From Paenibacillus_AR mesotrionivorans (GTDB taxonomy: Bacteria; Bacillota; Bacilli; Paenibacillales; NBRC-103111): 64,000 nt of DNA. Both the position numbers and the translations under genes were made by a program. This document shows, one piece after another, positions 6,697-14,170 of this stretch (its first letter is position 1; each line of letters begins with the position of its first letter). Under the pieces are notes generated by a model. That model saw nothing but the letters and a program-made list of their open reading frames with translations. It did not search any database and was not told the DNA's origin. Location of the stretch: positions 219,893 to 283,892 of the forward strand of contig NZ_JBJURJ010000009.1 of assembly GCF_046098205.1 (NCBI RefSeq), in the 5' to 3' direction.

Positions 6697-8337
6697 GTGA
6701 AAAACCGCATTTCGGAAATTGCTCCTTTCACCCGCGCCATACTGAAGGCGCATCTGTGCTCCTGCGGAGTCGACTATAAAAGTCTGGATAAGCCTGTGAT
6801 TGCCATCGCCAACTCCTGGAATGAAATTGTGCCCGGCCATGTACATCTGCGCCAGCTGGCAGACCGTGTGAAGCAGGGCGTGGAGGCGGCGGGAGGCGTT
6901 GCTCTTGAATTCAACACCATCGCCGTGTGCGACGGCATTGCCCAGGGTCATCAAGGCATGAAATATTCCTTGCCCAGCCGGGAAACCATCGCCGACAGTG
7001 TGGAAATTATGGTGAACGGTCACGGGATCTTCGACGGTATGGTAGTGCTGAGCTCCTGCGATAAAATTGTCCCCGGCATGCTGATGGCGGCTGCCCGGCT
7101 GAATCTGCCCAGCGTAGTGGTGCTGGGAGGCGTTATGCCCAACCACATCAAGCCCAAGGAATCCAAAGCCGCACGGCGGGCTTTTTTGGACGGCAAGCTG
7201 GATGAGCAAGGTTTGGTGGAGGTCACCAACCAGTATTACCCCGGCCCCGGCGCCTGCCCCTTCCTGGGTACGGCCAATACTATGCAGGGCATGTCCGAGG
7301 CACTCGGCATGTCACTTCCTTACACCTCATGGATGCAGGCGCTGTCCGACGAGCAGCTGGATGCCGCCGAGGAGGCGGGCCGCCAGGCGGTCCAACTAGT
7401 GCGCCAGGGGATTACCCCCAGCCAGATCATGACTCAGGCTGCCTTCGAAAATGCGATTTCGGTGCTGCTGGCCATGGGCGGCTCCCTGAATGCTTGCTTG
7501 CATCTGCCGGCGATTGCCCATGAGCTGGGTTTGTCCCTGCCTCTGGATCTGTTTGACGAGATCAGCCGCAGAGTGCCCTTCCTGGCCGGAGTTACCCCGA
7601 ACAACCAGGAATACACCACCAATGACCTGCAGCGAGCAGGCGGGCTGCCGGCGCTGATGAAGGAGCTTGGCGGACTGATCCGCGGGGAGGCCCTTACCGT
7701 TACAGGGCACACCATGAGCGGCAATATTGCGGAGGCCGAGGTAACGGACCGCGATGTAATCCATTTTATCGATTCGCCGATTGATAACGAAGGCGGTATC
7801 GCCGTGCTGACGGGGAATCTGGCGGCCGACGGCTGTCTCATCAAGCAGTCTGCCGTTGCCCCCGAGCTCCGCGAGTTCAGCGGCCCTGCCCGGGTATTCA
7901 ACTCCGAGGAGGAGTTCGACCACGCCTATGACGAAGGCAAAATCCAGGAGGGTGACGCGGTGATCATCCGTTACGAAGGCCCCCGCGGCGGACCCGGCAT
8001 GCGTGAGCTTCACCGATGTACGGAGATTCTGGGCAAGTTCAAGCGGGTGGCGCTTGTCACAGACGGACGTTTCTCCGGCGCCAGCGCAGGGTTGTCCATC
8101 GGCTATGCCAGCCCTGAGGCCGCAGACGGTGGGGTTATCGCACTGGTCCGTGACGGGGATACTGTGGTGATTGACGTCCAGAAGCGCCTAATCCATCTGG
8201 AGGTTTCCGAGGAGGAGCTGGCGGAGCGGGCCAAACATCTGGAGTTTATCAGGCAAGAGGCCAGCAAGCTGCTTCGTCTGTATGCATCAAGCTCCTCCTC
8301 CGCGGCGTACGGGGCCGTACGGAGGGTGAAGGAGTAA
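6697..8337 (+). CDS. IlvD/Edd family dehydratase (dihydroxy-acid or sugar-acid)
   Basis: 546 aa, the length of dihydroxy-acid dehydratase (about 550-570). Family motifs: IAIANSWNEIVPGHVHLR (about 29-46), CDGIAQGHQGMKYSLPSRE (about 72-90), SSCDKIVPGMLMAAARL (cluster Cys, about 117-133), GPGACPFLGTANTM (second cluster Cys, about 183-196) and, near the C-terminus, TDGRFSGASAGLSIGYASPEA. The first cluster position reads PGH where classical bacterial IlvD reads PCN; the PGH form occurs in an archaeal/clostridial IlvD clade. The start is GTG 6697 with GAGGAGGAGAAG upstream. IlvD (valine/isoleucine synthesis) is possible, but the isolated position beside an RpiR regulator also fits a sugar-acid dehydratase. 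I therefore give no gene symbol. Confidence 0.85.
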   Translation: MKNRISEIAPFTRAILKAHLCSCGVDYKSLDKPVIAIANSWNEIVPGHVHLRQLADRVKQGVEAAGGVALEFNTIAVCDGIAQGHQGMKYSLPSRETIADSVEIMVNGHGIFDGMVVLSSCDKIVPGMLMAAARLNLPSVVVLGGVMPNHIKPKESKAARRAFLDGKLDEQGLVEVTNQYYPGPGACPFLGTANTMQGMSEALGMSLPYTSWMQALSDEQLDAAEEAGRQAVQLVRQGITPSQIMTQAAFENAISVLLAMGGSLNACLHLPAIAHELGLSLPLDLFDEISRRVPFLAGVTPNNQEYTTNDLQRAGGLPALMKELGGLIRGEALTVTGHTMSGNIAEAEVTDRDVIHFIDSPIDNEGGIAVLTGNLAADGCLIKQSAVAPELREFSGPARVFNSEEEFDHAYDEGKIQEGDAVIIRYEGPRGGPGMRELHRCTEILGKFKRVALVTDGRFSGASAGLSIGYASPEAADGGVIALVRDGDTVVIDVQKRLIHLEVSEEELAERAKHLEFIRQEASKLLRLYASSSSSAAYGAVRRVKE

Positions 8338-8356
8338 TCCCATAGTTTCCGCCCCA

Positions 8357-8406
8357 AAAAGCCGCTTCCTTTACCTGATTCCTTACATCAGGCGGGAAGC
8401 GGCTTT
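8357..8406. terminator. Bidirectional terminator between convergent genes
   Basis: AAAGCCGCTTCC (8358-8369) pairs with GGAAGCGGCTTT (8395-8406), with an inner CCTGAT/ATCAGG stem. It has A's before and T's after, serving the dehydratase (+) and the subtilase (-). Confidence 0.9.
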
Positions 8407-8437
8407 AGTGGTATTAGGAAGGGGGTGGTTCCGGATT

Positions 8438-10354
8438 TTACCGGACCGGCTGCTCCCCTGCCCAGCGTTCCAGCTGACGGGACAGCCATTCCGGCATATA
8501 GCTCAGGGAATTCCGGCTGGTATCGGCCATTTCCAGCGCTTTAACCACATCGATCAAGCCGTAGCCGAAATATTTGTCTCTGCCCGGTTCCCCGATATCC
8601 GAAGCCGACTTGCGCATAATTTCCATAACCTCGGTGTTTTTCAGCAGCGGGTTGGCCGAGCGGATAAGCGCAGCCAGCGCGGACACATGAGGGCTGGCCA
8701 TGGAGGTGCCGGATAACGCCGCATACTGGTTGTCGGGATAGGTGCTGGGAATGCTGACGCCGGGAGCGGCCACATCAATGTAATTGCCGTAATTGGAGAA
8801 GCTGGCTTTGTTCTTCTTGGCGTCGGTGGCTGCCACCGCAAATACTTCCTCATACGCGGCGGGATATCCCGGACGCTCCGTATTGTCGTTGCCGCTGGCG
8901 GCAATCAGCACAACGTCTTTGTCGTAGGCGTATTTGATGGCGTCATGCAAAAACTGTGCGTCGGCGTAATTGCCTAGGCTTAAATTAATCACCTTGGCTC
9001 CGTGATCCGCCGCCCAGATAATACCCTGGGCTACCGCATAGGTGCTGCCGGAGCCGGAGGCGTCCAGGACCTTGATGGGCAGAATGGGGTTAAACCAAGT
9101 CATACCCGCTACCCCTTCGTTGTTATTGACCAGAGCCGAGATAATCCCGGCGACGTGAGTGCCATGCCCAACGTCGTCCTGGGGCGGAGTGGTTCCTTGG
9201 GACACGATGTTGGTTCCCCCCAGCAGATTTTCCTTCAAATCCGGATGGTTCAGGTCCACACCCGTATCCACAACCGCTACCTTCACGTCCTGGCTGCCCC
9301 TGCCGATGTTCCAGCCCTGAAGGGTTTCAATTAGCGGCAGATTCCATTGGTAACGGGAATAGAGAGCGTCATTGGGCACGCCGCCGTTCATGTCCATGGC
9401 GTTGTTCCGGCCGCCCTCTGTAACCTCAGCGGATTTAGTAAAGCGCAGTCTGTCATTGGTCAAATAAAGATAATGGGGCTCCGCATATTCCACATTCCAG
9501 CCCTTGAAATAGGCCATCATCTGCTGGGCCTCCATATCGGAGGATTCGAACACATAGGTGTAGCCCAGCTTTTGGGCAGGCCCCGCATGAAGCTCCCGGG
9601 CGATGCGCTTCAGCTCCTCCTCCGTGGGAGGTGTGGCGAATTTCACCACCACCTGATTCTTATGGTAGTGGCTGGTGCCTTCATTTTCCTCCGGATGATC
9701 CACGGTAACGTCCGTGAGCGTATCCGTATCTACGGATTCGATCTTCCAGTTGCCTTCTGCCGGATACGGAACCACCCGCAGATTTCGGATTTGGTGTTCT
9801 TTCACCTTGCCCAGGATGCTCTGGCGGACCAGCGCGGTCACAACCGAACGGCTGCCGCCGGGATCCATGCCGGACATGACGAAATAGGTTCCGTCGGAGG
9901 TGGTAATGGCCGGAGATTGGTATTCCCCGCCCATAGCCGCCATATGAAGGGCCTTATCCAGCTCGGGCTGGGCCTTCTCCAAAATCTCCGGGGCGACCTC
10001 GCCTGCCAGCATACCATCCATGTGAACATCTTCCGGGCCCAGCGTGACATACAATCTTGCCATATGGGGATGCTCTGCCTGCAAGGCAGCCAAATGGGCT
10101 CCGGCAGCACGGGGACCGGCCGCCGCCAGCTCCGCCGCCGCCTTGCGCAGGTCCACGGCACACTGCTTCCGGCACAGGATGTTGGTTGCCTCTACATCAT
10201 CCGCCACCTGCAGCTGCTTGATGTTCAGCTCATGTGCCGGGGAAACATTGCCCTCGTCCAACTGCTGCTGTCTGGTTCCTTTGTCCCCGTCACGGGGGGT
10301 CAGCAGCACCGCCAGCAGAGCCAGCGCAGCAATGGTTACAATTTGCCTCCTCAA
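8438..10354 (-). CDS. Secreted subtilisin-like serine protease (S8 family)
   Basis: 638 aa. The N-terminus MRRQIVTIAALALLAVLLT is a short signal peptide or membrane anchor. Residues about 30-330 form an unusually long pro-region; its end (QVVVKFATPPTEEELKRIA...AEPHYLYL, about 234-298) resembles the I9 propeptide inhibitor. The subtilase domain spans about 340-625 with the full catalytic set: Asp363 (VAVVDTGVD), His397 (GHGTHVAG), Asn489 (ASGND) and Ser551 (LSGTSMASPH). It should be exported and self-processed. Two Cys (about 61 and 65) lie close together in the pro-region. It is convergent with the dehydratase and divergent from the YpuI-like gene. Confidence 0.95.
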   Translation of the reverse strand: MRRQIVTIAALALLAVLLTPRDGDKGTRQQQLDEGNVSPAHELNIKQLQVADDVEATNILCRKQCAVDLRKAAAELAAAGPRAAGAHLAALQAEHPHMARLYVTLGPEDVHMDGMLAGEVAPEILEKAQPELDKALHMAAMGGEYQSPAITTSDGTYFVMSGMDPGGSRSVVTALVRQSILGKVKEHQIRNLRVVPYPAEGNWKIESVDTDTLTDVTVDHPEENEGTSHYHKNQVVVKFATPPTEEELKRIARELHAGPAQKLGYTYVFESSDMEAQQMMAYFKGWNVEYAEPHYLYLTNDRLRFTKSAEVTEGGRNNAMDMNGGVPNDALYSRYQWNLPLIETLQGWNIGRGSQDVKVAVVDTGVDLNHPDLKENLLGGTNIVSQGTTPPQDDVGHGTHVAGIISALVNNNEGVAGMTWFNPILPIKVLDASGSGSTYAVAQGIIWAADHGAKVINLSLGNYADAQFLHDAIKYAYDKDVVLIAASGNDNTERPGYPAAYEEVFAVAATDAKKNKASFSNYGNYIDVAAPGVSIPSTYPDNQYAALSGTSMASPHVSALAALIRSANPLLKNTEVMEIMRKSASDIGEPGRDKYFGYGLIDVVKALEMADTSRNSLSYMPEWLSRQLERWAGEQPVR

Positions 10355-10568
10355 TGCTATTCCTCCTTAAACGTTGCGCCAGCATGGGCACGGCCGTAGG
10401 TTTGTTGAAGTCCAGACTTAGGGTTGGAACCGGAGGTGCTTTTTATGCAGAACGCGGCTTTTCGGATTCCGATTCCCTGCCGTTTGTGGTACGATAGAGC
10501 TGGAAGACGCGCTGCCTCGCCGAGTCTTGGCAGTATTGACGGATTACCATTTAGGAGGACATTTTGTT

Positions 10569-11069
10569 ATGCCCAATGACAACGTAAAGAATTTATGCGA
10601 GACCACCCGGGTTAAGCTCAAGGAAGCCACCGCCAAGATGGAGCTGTTCTTAAACCATCATTCTCTGGAGCAGCTGAACACCGAAACCGATCCGGCTATG
10701 GACGAGTTTTACCGGGCGTATCTTCAGGATACCCGGCATCTTCTGGTATTCGCGGAGGTTGCGTACGAGAAGCTTGGCGTCAGTCTGCGCCGTCCCCAAT
10801 TCAATCTGGACTATTCCGAAAAGGTGCTGTACGACGTTTATCATAACTGCGTCAACAATTTCTTCTATCCCAAGAACGAATGCTACTCCGAGGACGGCCG
10901 GTATGCCTATACAGGCCAGGATGCCATCCGCTTCCGCAAGAAGCCCAGCCGCCTGGTCCGTGACCTGACCATCGAGCTGTCCAAGATTTTTGAGGAGCTG
11001 CGCGAGGATCTGACTTATTACGAAACCGACTACATTACCAAACGCCGTATGCAGGGCGAAAAAATATAA
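10569..11069 (+). CDS. YpuI-like protein (DUF3907 family)
   Basis: 166 aa, soluble and helical, no signal peptide or membrane segment. It resembles the YpuI/DUF3907 family, about 170-aa Bacillales proteins of unknown function. Tyr- and Asp-rich stretches such as FNLDYSEKVLYDVYHNCVNNFFYPKNE (split by one Cys) are characteristic. An earlier in-frame ATG exists at 10527, but AGGAGG at 10553-10558 places the start at ATG 10569. It is monocistronic, with a terminator 36 bases after the stop. Confidence 0.85.
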   Translation: MPNDNVKNLCETTRVKLKEATAKMELFLNHHSLEQLNTETDPAMDEFYRAYLQDTRHLLVFAEVAYEKLGVSLRRPQFNLDYSEKVLYDVYHNCVNNFFYPKNECYSEDGRYAYTGQDAIRFRKKPSRLVRDLTIELSKIFEELREDLTYYETDYITKRRMQGEKI

Positions 11070-11104
11070 GCCCTGTCCTCGGGCAGAGCTGTCTTTAAGC
11101 AAAC

Positions 11105-11132
11105 AAAAAAGATGCCCCGCGGCATCTTTTTT
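11105..11132. terminator. Bidirectional terminator
   Basis: AAAAAAGATGCC (11105-11116), CCGC loop, GGCATCTTTTTT (11121-11132). It separates the YpuI-like gene (+) from the dehydrogenase gene (-). Confidence 0.92.
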
Positions 11133-11148
11133 GATTTTATAAAAAAAC

Positions 11149-12132
11149 TTATTTGATTTCCGTTCTGCAGGGCTGGCCCGACGTGAAGCTGGCGATTCCT
11201 TCGAAGGCACAGCGAACCATAGAGGCCACGGCGGTATCCGTATAGAAGGCCAGATGCTGGGTCATGACGGTATTGGGAAATTGGCGCAAATACGCCATGT
11301 TTTTATTCTGCAGGATATCCGTTCGCCGGTCCCGGTGATAAATGCCGCTTTCACCCTCGATCACATCCAGTGCCAAAGCGCCGATTTTGTGATTTTCGAT
11401 GCCCCAAATCAGAGCCTCCACGTCCATCAATTCCCCTCTGGCGCAATTGACCAGAACCACTCCGTCCTTCATCCGCGCAAGCGTGTCCCGGTTAATCATG
11501 TACAGGGTGCTGTCATTCAAGGGGGTATGGAGGGATATCACATCACTTTCCCTGTAGATGGTTTCCAGGTCCACATACTGCGCCTTTTCTGCCACCTCCG
11601 GGTCCTTGTGCACATCATAAGCCAGGATTTTGGAGCCGAAACCGCTGAGGTTTTGAATAACGGCTTTGCCGATCCGGCCGGTTCCTACAACGCCGATGGT
11701 CAGGTCATGCAGCTCTCTGCCCCGCAGGCCCTTAAGGGAATAATCGTTGACTTGGCCTCTCCACAGCGCCTGCTTGTAATGGCGGAGCACCATCAGCATC
11801 AGCATGATCGTATAGTCGGCGACACCGGTTGGCGGGTAATCCGAGTTGCAGATCCGCAAGCCGATCTTGCGGGCATGTTGGACATCGATATGGTCGTAGC
11901 CCACTGTTCGGGTGGAGCAGCAGGAGATGCCCATCTCCATTAGTTTGTCCTGAATTTCGGGGGTGAGCAGGCTGTGGCCCAGGATGGTAACGCCGTCATA
12001 GCCCCTGACCCGCTCCGCGTTATCAAGCGTCAGAATCTCCTCCACCAGTTCAGTCTCCCAGCCGAATTCAGCGGACAATTGCCCGAATATTTCCCTTTCG
12101 TCATCACGGACTTCAAATGCGATCAGCTTCAA
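11149..12132 (-). CDS. D-2-hydroxyacid dehydrogenase (D-lactate dehydrogenase / VanH-like)
   Basis: 327 aa, NAD-dependent D-isomer-specific 2-hydroxyacid dehydrogenase. The NAD-binding motif is GVVGTGRIGKAVIQNL (about 148-163). The substrate/catalytic residues are Arg in NCARGELMD, Glu in ALDVIEGES, and His in TQHLAFYT near the C-terminus. STRTVGYDHIDV (about 73-84) and the ADYTIMLMLM segment match VanH/D-LdhA more than the serine or glycerate enzymes, so pyruvate-to-D-lactate is likely. There is no van ligase nearby, so a role in glycopeptide resistance is not supported. The start is TTG 12132 with AGGAGAG upstream, inside the end of an old permease reading frame (see 12113-12286). It is divergent from the LysR gene. 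Confidence 0.88.
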   Translation of the reverse strand: MKLIAFEVRDDEREIFGQLSAEFGWETELVEEILTLDNAERVRGYDGVTILGHSLLTPEIQDKLMEMGISCCSTRTVGYDHIDVQHARKIGLRICNSDYPPTGVADYTIMLMLMVLRHYKQALWRGQVNDYSLKGLRGRELHDLTIGVVGTGRIGKAVIQNLSGFGSKILAYDVHKDPEVAEKAQYVDLETIYRESDVISLHTPLNDSTLYMINRDTLARMKDGVVLVNCARGELMDVEALIWGIENHKIGALALDVIEGESGIYHRDRRTDILQNKNMAYLRQFPNTVMTQHLAFYTDTAVASMVRCAFEGIASFTSGQPCRTEIK

Positions 12133-12286
12133 CCTGCTTCTCTCCTGTCAATGTAAAATGGGTTTTATGATTGTCCGCTTTTGCTTTTGCGGTCAGCATC
12201 TTGACAAACAGCGGAGTGGCCAATGCGCTCACCACCACAACGAAGGAAAGCTGGGCGGTTGCTGTTTCCACGAAGGGGCTATACGC
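12113..12286 (-). pseudogene. Remnant of a membrane permease, possibly KdgT-like
   Basis: On the minus strand a 57-codon frame without a start runs from just after a TGA (12287-12289) to TGA 12115-12113, overlapping the dehydrogenase start by 20 bases. It reads FVETATAQLSFVVVVSALATP and onward: a membrane helix plus a basic tail, as at the C-terminus of a transporter. Upstream, one frame over, reads NIQAIPAGLS, and further up RLPGG. From memory these resemble the C-terminal and N-terminal signatures of 2-keto-3-deoxygluconate permeases, so this may be an internally deleted and frameshifted copy. The coding character is convincing; the family is tentative. Confidence 0.5.
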
Positions 12287-12409
12287 TCAGGCCGGCCGGG
12301 ATCGCCTGTATGTTCTTGAGCATGAGTCTTCCGATCCCTCCCGGCAATCTGTTCTAAACAAACACTATATAGACGGGATCCGTGTATTTCCAATATTGAT
12401 TTTGCACGC

Positions 12410-12430
12410 TATAATAACTAAAAGTTATTA
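12410..12430 (+). promoter_or_regulatory. LysR-gene -10 box and overlapping 8-bp palindrome
   Basis: TATAAT (12410-12415) overlaps a perfect inverted repeat TAATAACT-AAA-AGTTATTA (12412-12430), 18 bases before the LysR gene start. The position suits an autoregulatory operator. The remaining part of the 316-bp gap to the dehydrogenase gene holds the permease remnant (12113-12286) and no other recognisable gene. Confidence 0.55.
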
Positions 12431-12448
12431 AAAGGTGAAGAGGCGCCT

Positions 12449-13363
12449 ATGAACCTGAAGCAGCTGGAATATTTTGTGGCCGTAGCGGAAACCTTGAACT
12501 TTACCAAGGCCGCCCGGAAGTTTTATATCTCCCAAACGGCCATCACCAAGCAGATTATGGCTCTGGAGGACCGTCTGGGGGCGAAGCTGTTCATCCGCTC
12601 CAAACACCGTGTGGAGCTCACTCCGGCCGGATTTGTTTTCCTGCAGGAGGCCAAAGCCATCCTGAACCGTGCGGAGGAAGCCGTCGAAAGAGTCCATCTG
12701 GCTGCCGGTGGCATTGCCGGCTCCCTTAACATCGGGTTTGTGAAGGGCTACGAAAAAACCTCCTTCTCCAATCTGATCCTGGATTTTCACAAGGACTATC
12801 CCCATGTGTTCATGTCCTTCACCCGCAACAATGCGGAGGAGCTGTACCGTGCGGCGGAAAGCCGGGATTTGGATATTGTGTTCACCATAGCCAACGGTCT
12901 GGGCACTCATGAGGAACTGGAGCGCCGCACCGTTCGGAGATATCCGCTGGTGGCGGTGGTGTATCCCGGCCACCCGCTGGCGGACCGTCCTTCCCTGAGA
13001 TTGGAGGAGCTGCAGCATGAGCAGTTGCTGCTGATGGACGCCTCCTACCGGGAAACAGGCGGCAGAGGAGCGGGAATCAAGGATTTTCTCGCCAACCAGT
13101 CCATGCCCATGATCATCCAGCAATCGCGGGATGCGGAATCCATCCTCCTGATGGTTTCGGCCGATATGGGGGTGGCGCTGCTGCCTTCGTACACCATGAA
13201 ATATCTGAACCAATCCAGGCATCTGCGCATTATTCCGCTTGAGGATGGAATAGAAATGGTGGAGATCGCCGCCGTCTGGAACAAAAGCAATCCCAACCCC
13301 GCGTTAGGCATGTTTCTGCGCAAAATGGCAAATGCCCAACAACAAAAAAGCTCTGGCGGATAA
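12449..13363 (+). CDS. LysR family transcriptional regulator
   Basis: 304 aa. Residues 1-60 are the LysR helix-turn-helix (MNLKQLEYFVAVAETLNFTKAARKF, split here after 20 residues as MNLKQLEYFVAVAETLNFTK; then AITKQIMALEDRLGAKLF). Residues about 92-295 form the periplasmic-binding-protein-like effector domain (GSLNIGFVKGYE at its start). Divergent from the D-2-hydroxyacid dehydrogenase gene and separated only by the permease remnant, it may once have controlled a permease-dehydrogenase operon (inference). GGTGAAGAGG precedes ATG 12449. Confidence 0.93.
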   Translation: MNLKQLEYFVAVAETLNFTKAARKFYISQTAITKQIMALEDRLGAKLFIRSKHRVELTPAGFVFLQEAKAILNRAEEAVERVHLAAGGIAGSLNIGFVKGYEKTSFSNLILDFHKDYPHVFMSFTRNNAEELYRAAESRDLDIVFTIANGLGTHEELERRTVRRYPLVAVVYPGHPLADRPSLRLEELQHEQLLLMDASYRETGGRGAGIKDFLANQSMPMIIQQSRDAESILLMVSADMGVALLPSYTMKYLNQSRHLRIIPLEDGIEMVEIAAVWNKSNPNPALGMFLRKMANAQQQKSSGG

Positions 13364-13384
13364 CTGATCCGTCCGGAGCTTTTG
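13344..13384. terminator. Bidirectional terminator after the LysR gene
   Basis: AAAAAAGCTC (from 13344) with an inner GGCGGAT/ATCCGTC stem pairs to GGAGCTTTT (ending 13383). The LysR stop codon lies in the loop. It also serves the convergent TetR gene. Confidence 0.88.
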
Positions 13385-13409
13385 TTGTCTAATTGGGGTC
13401 AAGGTGGGA

Positions 13410-14018
13410 TTAGGGCTCAAACTGCAGCGCTTCTATTTCGGTACCGGCAGACAAGCCGGTAAGGGCATACCCGATCCACATCTCGATAAACCTGTCATCC
13501 ACCGGCTCCCCTGTAATCAGAAGGCGGTAGAAGAGGGGGGCGAAGAGCAGATCGATGGCCAGCTCCGTATCCAGGTCCCGGCGCAGCTCTCCCCGGGCTA
13601 TACCCTTCTCCAGAATCCCCTTGGAGATCAGCCGCCGCGGGTTAAAATAACGGCTGCGGTATTCCTCCGCAATCTTGGGGTCGAATTGCCCTTCGGCAAT
13701 AAACTCCTTGATGGTTTTGCCTTCCCCGCTTGTAAGAAAATCCGCCAGATGCCGGACCTGCAGAATAAGATCCTGCCGGACGGAGCCGGTATCCGGCACC
13801 GTCAGCTTTGCTTCGGAGGCTTCGAAGAAGGCCTCAATCACAACAGCGGCTTTATTGGGCCACCATTTGTAGATGGTGGCTTTGCTGACGCCGGCCCGTT
13901 CGGATATCCCATCCACGGTTACAGCCTTAAATCCCTGCTCCTCCAGCAGCCGGCAGGCGGCGTCCAGAATGGCCTTACGTGTGCTTTCGCTTCTTGGGCG
14001 GCCAGGCTTTTTTTCCAT
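13410..14018 (-). CDS. TetR family transcriptional repressor
   Basis: 202 aa. The N-terminal TetR helix-turn-helix is at about 12-60 (KAILDAACRLLEEQGFKAVT; SERAGVSKATIYKWWPNK). The C-terminal ligand domain (about 80-195) resembles the TetR_C_11 type. It is divergent from an MFS efflux gene, and three copies of an ACGNTACGT palindrome lie between the two, one inside the MFS promoter. The classical reading is repression of the pump and of itself, relieved by the pumped compound. AAGGGGATTTGTT (minus strand) precedes the start. Confidence 0.93.
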   Translation of the reverse strand: MEKKPGRPRSESTRKAILDAACRLLEEQGFKAVTVDGISERAGVSKATIYKWWPNKAAVVIEAFFEASEAKLTVPDTGSVRQDLILQVRHLADFLTSGEGKTIKEFIAEGQFDPKIAEEYRSRYFNPRRLISKGILEKGIARGELRRDLDTELAIDLLFAPLFYRLLITGEPVDDRFIEMWIGYALTGLSAGTEIEALQFEP

Positions 14019-14044
14019 AACAAATCCCCTTGTTCAGAATTTAA

Positions 14045-14140
14045 AAACGATACGTTTATTATATAAGGCCCAAAGTGGAATGAAAAGGGTTGACAAAACT
14101 AAACGGTACGTTTACTATTTAATTAATGAACGATACGTAT
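14045..14140. promoter_or_regulatory. TetR operators and MFS promoter
   Basis: Three palindromic sites share the core ACG(A/G)TACGT: AAACGATACGTTT (14045-14057), AAACGGTACGTTT (14101-14113) and AACGATACGTAT (14129-14140). The MFS promoter is TTGACA (14090-14095), 17 bases, TACTAT (14113-14118). The second operator fills the space between -35 and -10, and the third lies near the start point, an arrangement that would block transcription directly. Binding by the adjacent TetR protein is inferred from position. Confidence 0.85.
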
Positions 14141-14170
14141 AGTATTTAAATTGAATTGGAGGTCCTGAAG

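Noticed and set aside
9347..10399. 350-codon plus-strand frame opposite the subtilase pro-region
   Set aside because: The subtilase frame continues through a signal peptide and pro-region; the opposite frame lacks a start site and any recognisable motif.
11149..12132. VanH-based glycopeptide resistance cluster
   Set aside because: The dehydrogenase is VanH-like, but no D-Ala-D-Lac ligase, VanX or VanRS-type genes are nearby; a plain D-lactate type enzyme is sufficient.
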